64,000 bases of DNA from Heliocidaris erythrogramma (taxonomy: Eukaryota; Echinodermata; Echinoidea; Camarodonta; Echinometridae), in the NCBI GenBank assembly GCA_025617745.1, contig CM046869.1, forward strand, positions 3,930,244-3,994,243, written 5' to 3'. A program made the position numbers and the translations under genes. Below are positions 43,366 to 52,551 of this stretch, one piece after another. Each line of letters begins with the position of its first letter. Position 1 is the first letter of the stretch. The notes under the pieces are model-generated. The model searched no databases, was not told the DNA's origin, and was given only the letters and a program-made list of their open reading frames with translations.

Positions 43366-43985
43366 GTGGATTGTAGTAATAAATGTGTATAAATCTACCC
43401 CCCCCCCCCTGACAGAAGGAAGCACGGGTTATTGTTCCTAGTTGCCCCATACTCCCTTCTGTCAAGTGGGGGAGGGGGGCAGTATATGAATTACAGGATC
43501 CATACTTTATAGCTTTTCATAACTCTTTATTTTTACTGAAATTATTTTGTATTTAAAAGTTTGAGGCAATAGATGAGTACAAAGTGTGAGTGGGGGGGGG
43601 GGGGGGGGAGGGGTGTATAGCATGATATAGGCCTACATACTTTATTTGTGTCTATCGCATGTACAAGTCATCATACTTTCTTATTTGCATCCTTTGTTAT
43701 TACAGACATTAGTGGGACAATGTGGGAAACTGTGGATCGTAGTAATAAATGTGTATAAATCTACCCCCCCCCCTGACAGAAGGAAGCACGAGTTATTGTT
43801 CCTAGTTGCCCCATACTCCCTTCTGTCAAGTGGGGGGGGGGGGGGGGCAGTATATAAATTACAGGATCCATGCTTTATAGCTTTTCATAACTCTTTATTT
43901 TTACTGAAATTAGTTTGTATTTAAAAGTTTGAGGCAATAGATGAGTACAAAGTGTGAGTGAGGGGGGGGGGGGAAGGGTGTATAG
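43366..43985. repeat. Two-copy duplication, ~366-bp period
   Basis: 43366-43620 and 43732-43985 are near-identical, starting gtggattgtagtaataaatg. They differ mainly in G/C run length. Each contains an inverted pair, ccctgacagaagg and ccttctgtca, around ~45 bp. The spacer (43621-43731) is unique. Confidence 0.8.
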
Positions 43986-44243
43986 GGACAAAAAAAAATT
44001 CTCGCCAAACTTCAAAAAAAACGCTCAGTAAAGGGGTTATGGGGTACAGTTTACTCCGTAATTCCCTGACAAGCACAAAAAAAACAAAAAAAAACAAAAA
44101 AACAAGAAAGACGGCGCCAAGTACAAAAAAAATTTCCACCCTTTTCTTTTTTTTTCACTCCAAAAATTATTGGGGGGAAACTGGGGGGGGGGGGGGGGGG
44201 GAATGCCCCCCCATGCCCCCCCCTAGTGGGGGGGGGGGGGGCG
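43986..44243. repeat. Dispersed repeat with homopolymers
   Basis: The segment with tctcgcca, cgctcagta and ccgtaattccctgacaagc resembles 53325-53490 (tctcgccagccctcc, cgctcagtgg, cataattctctgacaagc). Long A, G and C runs follow, up to the broken 5' edge of DIRS copy 4. Confidence 0.6.
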
Positions 44244-44252
44244 TCCAGAACT

Positions 44253-46434
44253 CTCCCAAGTACTTCGGTACATGGGGGAGGGAGGAGGGCTACGGGTAAG
44301 TTGCCGAGTGGTGTTTCCCTGCAGAGTTTGCCAGTCTCGGAGCTTGCGGCTTCGGGGCGGGTGGCGTTAACTGAATCTGGAATGTCAACTCCGAGGCCCG
44401 TGGCTTCGGGGTGCCGGTGGGTGGCGTCAGATTCTAGTGGCTTGGATATCTCGAATCCAATCCCCCGGTCGTCAAGACCAGAAGGGGGGGGGGGGGGCGG
44501 CTGTTTCCCGCACGGTAGCGTTCACTCGCTTAAATCCGTTAGGGGAGACGCGTCCCACTACTGCAGGGCAGCCCACGGGCTTAGTCCATGTTGGTCTGGG
44601 TTCTCAAACCCTAGCCCCAGGCCGGTGCCATATGGGGGAACGAGTACTTCCCGGGCTGTCTCCATTGCCAGCTGATGGGAATGCTCGAGCTAACAATTAT
44701 GGACGCAATTATGGAGCAACAGGTGTTTTCACCTGAGTGCGTGACTACTAGTGCTCTCCTATTGCCGCTCCCTAGTGGTTCAATAGCGGGTTCACACGCC
44801 TTTAGTAGTCAACGGGCACATACCGAGTCATTTCGGTCCGCCCCCGCACTGGGTGCTTGCAGCACCCAGCCTATGGCTATCGCATCTTTTTGCTCAGCCA
44901 ATATGGGTAATTTGTGCGAGACTTTGGGTTCATACCCTCAGCGCACTACTCCCTTTGAGGGAGGCGAGCGTCCCTCCACGGAGGGTTCGGTTCGTGTTTC
45001 CGAAGCGGCTTTGGGGATCCGAACGAATCCGAATAAGCGCTCTAAGAAAAGGGTTTCGGCTACGACTCTTGTCGAGCCAGCCAAGAAGAAGGCCAAGAAA
45101 AAGGCAAAAAGGGGCAAGGTTTTGCCGGCCTCTTGCCCGTCTGGCCTGGCTAACCCGGCTAGTTCCTCTCAAGCTGAAATGTTCAGCATGATGTGGGCTT
45201 TCGCTCAGAATCAGGGTTGGTCCCTTGTACCGGGTACTTCAACCTTGCTTCTGTCCATATTCCGGGGTCTGACTTTGAGACTAATCAACCTTTTGTGATT
45301 GAGTCTTCTTTTTCTGAGTCGGGTTCGCATGCGCCTCCTATTCCTGCGGCCCTCGGGGCTCCGCCGGGCGAGGAGACTTATGTTGAACCATGGGAGGGTC
45401 CGCCTGCTGCGTCCTTTGTTGGCGGTCCTTTGTCCTAATCCACTCGGGTGGAACCAGAGTTAGAGGCGGCCTCTCAAGCTTCGGTTTCTGAATCGCTTGG
45501 GCAGGCGGAGCCTCAATCGCTCGCCCTGTGCGGGGTGGAAGCGATTGCTTTGTTGTCTAAATATCTCCCTGAATTTCAGTCAACCCGCGCGCAGGGTTCG
45601 ACTTCGCGTTGGTTCAGGCAGCAGGATTCCTCCGAGGGTATTTCTCTCCAGGAGGATTTTAAGCTGGAGTATGACCGCATTGAGGCTGCGCTTTTGGTTA
45701 AGCGCCCTGTTACGGTTAAGGGTAAGGCCTTTGCCTTCGGTTCCCAAGATCAAGACAGCTTTTTCAAAGCTAAGACTCTCTCTCCGGAGATTTTAGAGGT
45801 TGGTCGTCGCTTGCGGGCGACTAATCCGCTAACCTCCGTTGCTTATAAGACGGAGGATATGCGTTGGTATAATGTTGAAAACCAGGTTAGGGCAGGTATG
45901 CGTTTGGCGGCTTTTCAAGGGTTTCTCTCCGACCTTGGGTCCAGGGCGGAGGAGTTGAACGTTACTGATGGTGACAAGCTGGTTATCGATGACCTGCTGC
46001 ATACTCTTTTTTGTTTGCAGTGGTCACAGCTTTCCACTGCAGCTGCTTCGGTTACGTTCCGTCGCAGGAGCCTGGCTCTTTCGGCACTGGGTGTTAAGGA
46101 GTCGGGCATTGCTCAACTTCTCCGAGATGTTCCGTCTCGGGGTCCTTCGCTTTTTGGTGGTCAATTTGCTACGGTTTTTCAGAGAGAGATTGATGCGCGA
46201 AAGCAGGTCTCGGATATGACTAAGCAGTTTCACACTCACTCTAAGTCGACGCGGGCCCCTGTCCGGCGGAGGCCTGCTGGTCCCGCTTCGGGTCAACACA
46301 GTCGTGTGTCTGGGGTCCCGCCTTCTGAGCCGCAGCCAGCTCCTTCTCGCGGGAGAGGGGGACGTGGCAGGGGCTATTGGAGAGGTTCTCGTGGTAAGGC
46401 GACGGCTTCGCTTAAGGCCAAGCCTAGGTTTTGA
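44253..46434 (+). pseudogene. DIRS copy 4 gag, mostly readable in three frames
   Basis: N-terminal frame: STSVHGGGRRATGKLPSGVS and on; it is broken by a G run at 44486-44498. Middle frame (44675-45298): SGSIAGSHAFSSQRA, EPAKKKAKKKAKRGK (lysine-rich, likely nuclear targeting), AEMFSMMWAFAQNQGW. Last frame (45448-46434, 328 residues): ASQASVSESLGQAEPQ, SPEILEVGRRLRATNP, LHTLFCLQWSQLSTAAAS, ending in the RG-rich tail RGRGGRGRGYWRGSRGK. This tail is typical of RNA-binding proteins. The last frame is the cleanest view of gag in the window. Confidence 0.8.
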
Positions 46435-46435
46435 T

Positions 46436-48381
46436 GGTCTTCCCCGAGCGTTTGTTCTTCCAGTCATGGTAGGTGGCCGACTTCATTCCTTTCTCCCCGC
46501 TTGGGAGGCCATCTCCGGGGACGCGTTTGTTCTCTCCGTCGTGCGAGACGGATTCTTCATAGATCTTTCCGCTTCGCTCCCCGGAGGGGCTATAAGAACT
46601 CGGTCACCTCCCATGTCTGCCCTGGCTCGATCTCATGCTTCAAAGGAGATCGAGTCTCTGTTGGAAAAGAGGGCTATAGAAAGGGTAAGAGATAGGCCGT
46701 CTCTTTCCCTTTCTCAAATTTTTGTTATACCCAAGCGCTCGGGAAAACTTCGTTTGATACTGAACCTGAAAAGAATAAACAAATTCATTCCTTCAGTACA
46801 TTTTCGGATGGAGACTCTCGCCTCCATTCTCGGGTTAATCAAGAGGAAGGACTACGCGGTCTTGGTAGATCTCAAGGACGCGTATTTTCACATTCCCATT
46901 CATCGCGCTTCGCGCGATCTTCTGGGGTTCTCCTTCCTCTCAGAGACTTATCGTTTTCGCGCTCTTCCTTTCGGGCTGCGTCCGGCCCCTCGGGTTTTTA
47001 CTCAAGTTGTAGCTGTGCTGGCGGCCTCTCTGAGGCGACGCGGCCTTCGGCTATTTTGCTACCGGGACGATTGGCTTCTTGCGGAGTCGCGCAATCGTTT
47101 GTTAGAAGAGACTCGTTTTCTCGTCAGTCTTACTCAAGACTTAGGTTTCCTAATAAATTGGGAAAAGTCAGAGTTAGTTCCTACTCGCAGCCCAGTTTTT
47201 CTGGGGCGGTGTTAGACATACGGAATCAGTTGGCTCGGCCCAGTCGAGACAGGATTCTCATCATTGTCTCTGCGGCTCGCAAGCTCTTGCTGGCCAGAAG
47301 GGTCAAGGCCAGACAGTGGCTTCAGTTTCTGGGTTATCTAGCCAGTCTAGTCGATGTTCTAGAGGACTGCCGGCTCCTCATGAGACCTTTTCAGAGACAT
47401 CTCCTCAGGTTTTTCAAGCCGGGAAAAGATTCTCTGTTGGTCTGGATTCCAGTAACAATAAGAATCAAGTATCTTCTCTCTTGTTGGACGAGCGAGGAGT
47501 TTCTCGCGCGAGGCAAGTCCTTCAGTACCCCTCTTCCGTCGATCTCGGTTTCGACGGACGCCTCTCGGTTGGGGTGGGGAGGACACTGCAATGGCAGCAC
47601 GGTCGTGGGGGATTGGTCTCATCTTGGGACTCTTCCCCATATCAATGTCCTGGAGTTTATGGCAGTTCTGTTGACCCTGCTCCATTTCAGAAGTCGACTT
47701 CTCAGTCGTTCAGTTCTGATCCTCACGGACAATGTCACTGTGGCGGCATATATCAATCGGCAGGGAGGCACTCGTTCGGCTGCCCTGAATGCCCTAGCAG
47801 CTCAGCTGTGGAGGTGGTGTCGTCGCATGGCGATCACACCCGTGGCCTCTTTCATCCCCGGTCGGGAAAACCTCATTGCGGATTTTCTGTCTCGGGGCAG
47901 GTGTCTTCCATCAGAATGGATGCTCCATCCGGAGGTCTTTTGCCGCATTCGCAGTTGCCTAGGTCCTCTGGAAGTGGATCTATTTGCGTCGGTGCTAAAC
48001 CACCAGCTGCCGAAGTATTGCTCCCGTGTTCGCGATCAGGGAGCATGGGCTCTCCATGCTTTCTCCCTCAGCTGGGAGAACCTTCAAGGATTCGCCTTTC
48101 CTCCCTTCCAACTGATTCCGCGAGTCTTGCGGAAAATCAGGGAAGATCGGGCTCGGGTGCTTGTGATAGCTCCCTTTTGGCCCAGGAGGAATTGGTTTCC
48201 GGAGCTAATGAGCCTCCTGAGGGCTCAACCGTTCCTTCTCCTGCTAAGTGCGGATCTGGTGTTGCAGCCCCTCTCGGGGATTCTTCACCACAGTCCGGAG
48301 TCCCTTCATTTGACTGCTTGGCCCCTGTCAGGGAATCTGCAAGACAGTCGGGTCTCTCTGATAGAGCCGCGGACTTTTTAA
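46436..48381 (+). pseudogene. DIRS copy 4 RT-RNase H, three frame breaks
   Basis: RT in the frame to 47215: FVIPKRSGKLRLILNLKRI, LVDLKDAYFHIPIH, LPFGLRPAPRVFTQ. The YLDD box reads YRDD (CYRDDWLLAES), a catalytic-box change, and 3 bases are missing next to it. After a one-base loss at about 47208 the frame 47056-48381 gives connection, RNase H (SVSTDASRLGWGG, LTDNVTVAAYINRQGG, GRENLIADFLSRGR) and the C-terminal extension ending EPRTF. Full-length motif order but not one polyprotein. Confidence 0.85.
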
Positions 48382-49357
48382 TGTCCAGTCGTAGGGTTTC
48401 TACTAGGGAAATTTATAATTCCCGTCTCTCGGTCTTTTTCCTTTGGTGTAAAGAGCGAAATCAAACCCCTTCTAAGGCTCCTATTGGTTCAATTGCGGAT
48501 TTCCTAATCTCGTTATTTGACAAAGGGAGATCCATCTCTACTATCTGAGGCTACCGTTCGGCGATTGGGGCCATTCATTCGGGTTTCTCAGATGGTTCGG
48601 GGATTTCCAATTCCCCGCTATTGAGTGGTTTGATTCGTTCGTTCTTTCTGAAACGGCCTCCTTGTTCTAGGTTCGTACCGTCTTGGAGACTGCCTAAGGT
48701 CCTGGAGGCCTTGGCGAAACCTCCTTTTGAACCGTTAGGTGAAGCTTCGCTTCATCATCTTACGGTTAAGACGCTCTTTTTGGTAGCTATTGCCTCTGGG
48801 CAGAGGCGCAGTACTCTTCATGCTCTCTGTCTTACTCCTGGTCATGTTCGCTGGGAGAGAAAAGGCGTTAGATTGATTCCTAAGACTTCTTTTATTGCCA
48901 AGAATCAAACGGCTGCCTCTGGCCCTACTGAGATTTTTCTTTGTCTACTTTCTGGGTTTTCGTCAGTGCGCGAGGACAAAGTTCGGTGTCCTGTTAGGGC
49001 TCTCAAATGGTATATTGATAAGACTAAGTCTTATCGTAAGGATGATCAGTTGTTCCTGATCACTAGAGAGCCTTTTTTTCTCCTGCTTCTCTTGATTCCA
49101 TTTCTAGATGGATTGTCGAGGCTATTAGGGCTGCTGGCACAGAGGCTCTTTTATCTGACAGTAAGCCTCATGCTCATGACACTCGTAGTGTCGGCACTTC
49201 TTGGGCTCTGTTTCAAGGTGTGGCGCTTGATGATATTTTGAAGGCTGCTTATTGGCGTTCGTCCAATTCCTTCATTTCTTGCTACTTTAGGGATGTTCCC
49301 GCAGGTGAGGCTATGTTTGCGTCAGCCACCTTGAAGGCCGCTGTGTCTTCTTTGTAA
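48280..49357 (+). pseudogene. DIRS copy 4 tyrosine recombinase, disrupted
   Basis: The N-terminal part (GLSDRAADFLMSSRRVST, LFDKGRSISTI) overlaps RNase H in another frame and stops at TGA 48546-48548, where the other copies have an arginine codon (cga). The catalytic part at 48621-49080 keeps IASGQRRSTLHALCLTPG; a T-run difference near 49075 shifts frame. The HDTR motif and final AAYWRSSNSF are readable up to the stop at 49355-49357. Confidence 0.85.
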
Positions 49358-49426
49358 TCTTCGGTGTAATCCTATTCCCTTCTGCTTGAAACATGCCTCC
49401 CGGTCTTTGAGTTGGCGCTGGTCTGG

Positions 49427-49517
49427 CATAATAGGTAGGTATATGATTTATTGCAGTAAATTTGTAAAATCAGCACTGATTTTCTTATTTACTATATAAA
49501 TCTATATACCTACCTAT
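49427..49517 (+). repeat. DIRS copy 4 internal complementary region
   Basis: Same composition as in copies 1 and 3, two bases shorter. Confidence 0.85.
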
Positions 49518-49713
49518 GACCCTCCCTCCTTCCCCTCACCTTGCAAGCAACATGTTTCTACTTGGGGTTGCTCGCAAAAGAGGAAGATGGCCGTGGCGTG
49601 TTGGCGCGCGTGAGTGGCGAAGGGGACAATAGGATTACGGGGGGTGCGAACAATATTGTGACTCATTTGTGTTAAATTCTCGAAGGGGTCCCGTAGTCAA
49701 GACTTCTGGCATA
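49518..49713 (+). repeat. DIRS copy 4 right terminal repeat core, standard orientation
   Basis: A 196-bp segment in the same orientation as in copy 1, starting gaccctccctcc. Confidence 0.85.
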
Positions 49714-49769
49714 ATAGGTAGGTATATAGATTTATATAGTAAATAAGAAAATCAGTGCTGATTTTACAA

Positions 49770-50463
49770 CTTTAGTTTAGTGCAGAAATTCAGCTGTGTA
49801 TTCGAGCGTTAGTTTAGTGCAGAAATTTAGCTGTGTATTCGAGCGTTAGTTTAGTGCTCGAATTCACTTGGTATTCGAGCTTTAGATTAGTGCAGAATGT
49901 AGTATAAGTTTGAATTAAAAAAAAACAACATATCACGAAATGAATTACTGATATGTTGCCAATCTACGTAAAAATATAGTTGATTTTGAGACTATTTACT
50001 TGCGTTAAATATAAATCTAAGGAATGCAAGTGAAACCATAAATTCTTTGTACGTGACATGTTTAATAAAAACAATTATATATACATTAAACAATGAAAAC
50101 TCGAAAATATATGAAACAGCTTGGCGGGTTTCATTTAAATTGACATCTCATTAATTGAATTCTTGATATGTTGCCAATCAATTTACATGTATCAATTCGT
50201 CTAAAATTATTTTAAAATCGTTTCCAGTGAAGGATATGGATGCGAAAACTCTGTTGCTATTTTTCTTCAAATTTAAACTACATTCTGCACTAAACTATAA
50301 AGCTCGAATACCAAGTTAATTTGAGCACTAAACTAACGCTCGAATACACAGCTGAATTTTTGCACTAAACTAACGCTCGAATAGACAGCTGAATTTCTGC
50401 ACTAAACTAAAGCTCGAATACCAAGTGAATATCTGCACAAAACTAATGCTCGAAATCAAAGTT
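49770..50463. mobile_element. Fold-back element with repeated 37-bp units in its arms
   Basis: The left arm (49770-49905) has units such as agtttagtgcagaaattcag with gtgtattcgagcgtt, at a 37-bp period. The right arm (50275-50463) holds the same units in reverse complement (gcactaaactaacgctcgaa), with about two more units than the left. The ~370-bp centre is AT-rich without an ORF. The missing left units suggest that DIRS copy 4 sits in or truncated this arm. Confidence 0.75.
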
Positions 50464-50506
50464 ATTTTTTGCACAACATGCGTGCTAGAATTCCTTTGCC
50501 ATTTTA

Positions 50507-50711
50507 TGATATCACAAAATGGAATTAGTGATATCACAAAATGGAATTCGTGATATCACAAATTCGAATTTGTGATATCACGAATTGAATTTGTGATATC
50601 ACGAATTCGATTTCTTGATATCAAAAATTGGGTTCATGTGCTAAACCAATGGGAATTTGTGATATCAGAAATTCAATTCGTGATATCACAAATTCGAATT
50701 TGTGATATCAA
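50507..50711. repeat. Palindromic 22-bp tandem array
   Basis: About eight to nine units of the type gatatcacaaattcgaatttgt. The unit is itself nearly palindromic (gatatc and ttcgaa are centres), so either strand can fold into hairpins. Part of the array (50610-50660) is degenerate. Confidence 0.8.
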
Positions 50712-51660
50712 AAAATCACTTTAAATAGTAATATGGCTTTCCATACGCGCGCGCACCCTATATTATAACTTATGGAGACACACTAGCATAACCCAAAATA
50801 CTGTGTTGAGTTAGAAATATCATAAAATTGGAAATTCCCGTAGACCTGTGACTTCCACCAATCGACTCTTTATATATTTTTTCTAAAAAAATACCTCAAT
50901 TTTAAAATAAAAAGACATCTATTAACGTCGGACTGGCTTTTCAAAGACACCTCTGTTAGTTATTTTTAGAACAGCTGCCCCATAGGAATGTACATGCTTT
51001 TCCTCAAGTTGACGTATTGCAGTTGTAACAGCGGCCTGTTCGTAAGGCTGTAACTCCGCAGCCAGACATCCCACGCAGCTGTGGCTTTCATCATATACCC
51101 GCAAGAAAGTTTTCTATCACATATCTCAAACTCACTGTGATTGGTCAACACGTCTTGTCGGAAAAGGGAAAAAACCAAGAAGGTTCGTTTCCGAATCCAA
51201 TCAAAATCAGTGACACAGAGAACCTCATTAGCATATTTGACTCATGACATCATCGTCTAGATAACGTGTGGTTGCTTTTGGCTCTTCGACGGCTGTGGTA
51301 CCGATCATGTGAGTGACGACATCCAATGAGATCGTGCACTAGCAGACGACCATGTAGCAGACGTACGTCCGTCCGAAAGCAAACACAACCTAGCCGGTTA
51401 GAAGAAAATCTAACTAAATTCCAGTTCACTACCCCGGGGGGGGGGGGGGGGGGGCACTCACATATATATGTCACACATGTATGTGCTGCTGTGACGTCCC
51501 CCATTTTCAGCCTTCTCGGGTCGCTCCGATGATATGCAATTTTCAGATTTTCACTAACCGCACCTCGATTGGCTTCCGACTCGCTCCCTAGAATAAATTA
51601 TGAGAAAACAATGCGCACAGTCCATTGTCGGGGAACAGTCGCTCCCTAGCCTCCCAGGCC
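50712..51660. other. No secure gene; two small minus-strand frames
   Basis: Overlapping minus-strand frames at 50922-51104 and 50966-51178 look protein-like in places (CLAAELQPYEQAAVTTAIRQ in one) but match no family I recognise and have no clear splice sites. A G run lies at 51436-51454. Confidence 0.35.
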
Positions 51661-51774
51661 GCGTGTTATTTTTTGGTAACCAAGCCTAGGCAGATTTCGC
51701 ATTTTTTCATACTAATACGGTTTATTCCGTCAAGACTAATCGGCATGAATATTCATGAAAACGAATTTTAGCTA

Positions 51775-51825
51775 TATAATAAAACGAGCAAGGGCATCGA
51801 GCAGCTGTTCTGTGTGGCGCAATCG
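51775..51825 (+). repeat. 51-bp repeat, inverted copy at 52501-52551
   Basis: The stretch from tataataaaacgagcaaggg to ctgtgtggcgcaatcg is found in reverse complement at 52501-52551 with one mismatch. It spans the 5' part of the tRNA-like sequence. Confidence 0.85.
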
Positions 51826-51883
51826 GATAATCCAGTCCTCTCTTGGTGAAGGAACCACGAGTTCGAACCTCGGCAGAAGATTA
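51811..51883 (+). other. tRNA-like (SINE-like) sequence, probably not a functional tRNA
   Basis: It has an A-box-like tgtggcgcaatcgg and a B-box-like gagttcgaacctcgg with a 4-bp T-stem (cgag/ctcg). The acceptor stem and anticodon arm do not pair convincingly. It is best read as a tRNA-derived SINE head or tRNA pseudogene. Confidence 0.5.
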
Positions 51884-51907
51884 TATTACGAAATTTTCTT
51901 TTGCTTA

Positions 51908-51940
51908 TTAGGGTTAGGGTTAGGGTTAGGGTTAGGGTTT
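51908..51940 (+). repeat. Interstitial telomere-like repeat (TTAGGG)5
   Basis: Five head-to-tail ttaggg units ending in ttt. Confidence 0.9.
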
Positions 51941-52138
51941 AGAAAATACAAGTCCGATACTTGTAGTCTGTTTCAAAGTCTTCAAAAAGGGGTTTCTGCC
52001 TAGGCTTGGTTACAAAAAAAAAGACGCGGGACAGCGCAGCGGTAGCCTTTTGACAAGGCCCTCGTGACTTGGCTATTTTTCTCGGCAAGTAAGCTAGTAG
52101 TGGCTGCATAACAAGACTAGCCGCCCAGCCCGGTGAAT

Positions 52139-52496
52139 GCGCGATCGAGCGACGTGAGTCTGAGGGCCTTTTGTAACCTGGCCTGTATTTCTTATGTTAT
52201 CCTTTGTTCCTAGCGAGGATCTGCTACCTTATAGGTAGGAGCCAATCAGCAAACGTATCTTCGCATGACGTCAGCAAACATTTGGTATGCAAATTCGCCT
52301 TCATCTCGAGCTAGCGCGGCCCGTGCAAGCTACTAGTACATCAATCATGGAAAGCAAGCCCCGCAGATACCGTTGTGATTGGTCGATAATCCTCGGTAGG
52401 CGTGTTAGCATACGAATGTCAACTCGTGAATAATTCATATCGGACGATGGAAACCCAGGTTCCAAAAGGCCTCGCGACTAAAGTCGCTCGATCGCG
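52139..52496. mobile_element. ~358-bp inverted-repeat element
   Basis: The ends are imperfect inverted repeats of about 45-50 bp: cgcgatcgagcgac at the left, gtcgctcgatcgcg at the right, then ggccttttgtaacctgg against ccaggttccaaaaggcc. The interior has CCAAT-like boxes (52242 region; inverted at about 52377) and the palindrome tgacgtca (52265-52272), a cAMP-response-element core. Confidence 0.65.
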
Positions 52497-52500
52497 ATTG

Positions 52501-52551
52501 CGATTGCGCCACACAGAGCAGCTGCTCGATGCCCTTGCTCGTTTTATTATA
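52501..52551 (-). repeat. Inverted copy of 51775-51825
   Basis: Reverse complement of the 51-bp repeat. It lacks the 3' half of the tRNA-like sequence. Confidence 0.85.

Larger units (their letters stand above)
44244..49769 (+). mobile_element. DIRS-like copy 4, 5'-truncated
   Basis: It starts inside gag (cgtccagaactctccc) directly after a G run; there is no left terminal repeat. The remaining gag, RT-RNase H, recombinase, internal complementary region and right end (gtgctgattttacaa) are present. The right end abuts a fold-back element at 49770. It lacks the 43-bp RT deletion of copies 1 and 2. Confidence 0.9.
51661..52028. mobile_element. Short inverted-repeat element with tRNA-like and TTAGGG core
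   Basis: The arms gtaaccaagcctaggcaga (ending 51694) and its reverse complement (starting 51995) extend to ~34 bp with mismatches. Between them lie a tRNA-like sequence (51811-51883) and five TTAGGG units (51908-51940). There is no ORF. Confidence 0.65.

Noticed and set aside
50922..51178. Protein-coding gene on the minus strand
   Set aside because: Two overlapping frames of 60-70 codons look partly protein-like but have no recognisable domain, splice sites or consistent frame.
51811..51883. Functional tRNA gene
   Set aside because: A- and B-box-like sequences are present, but the acceptor and anticodon stems do not pair and the sequence lies in a repeat with a truncated inverted copy.
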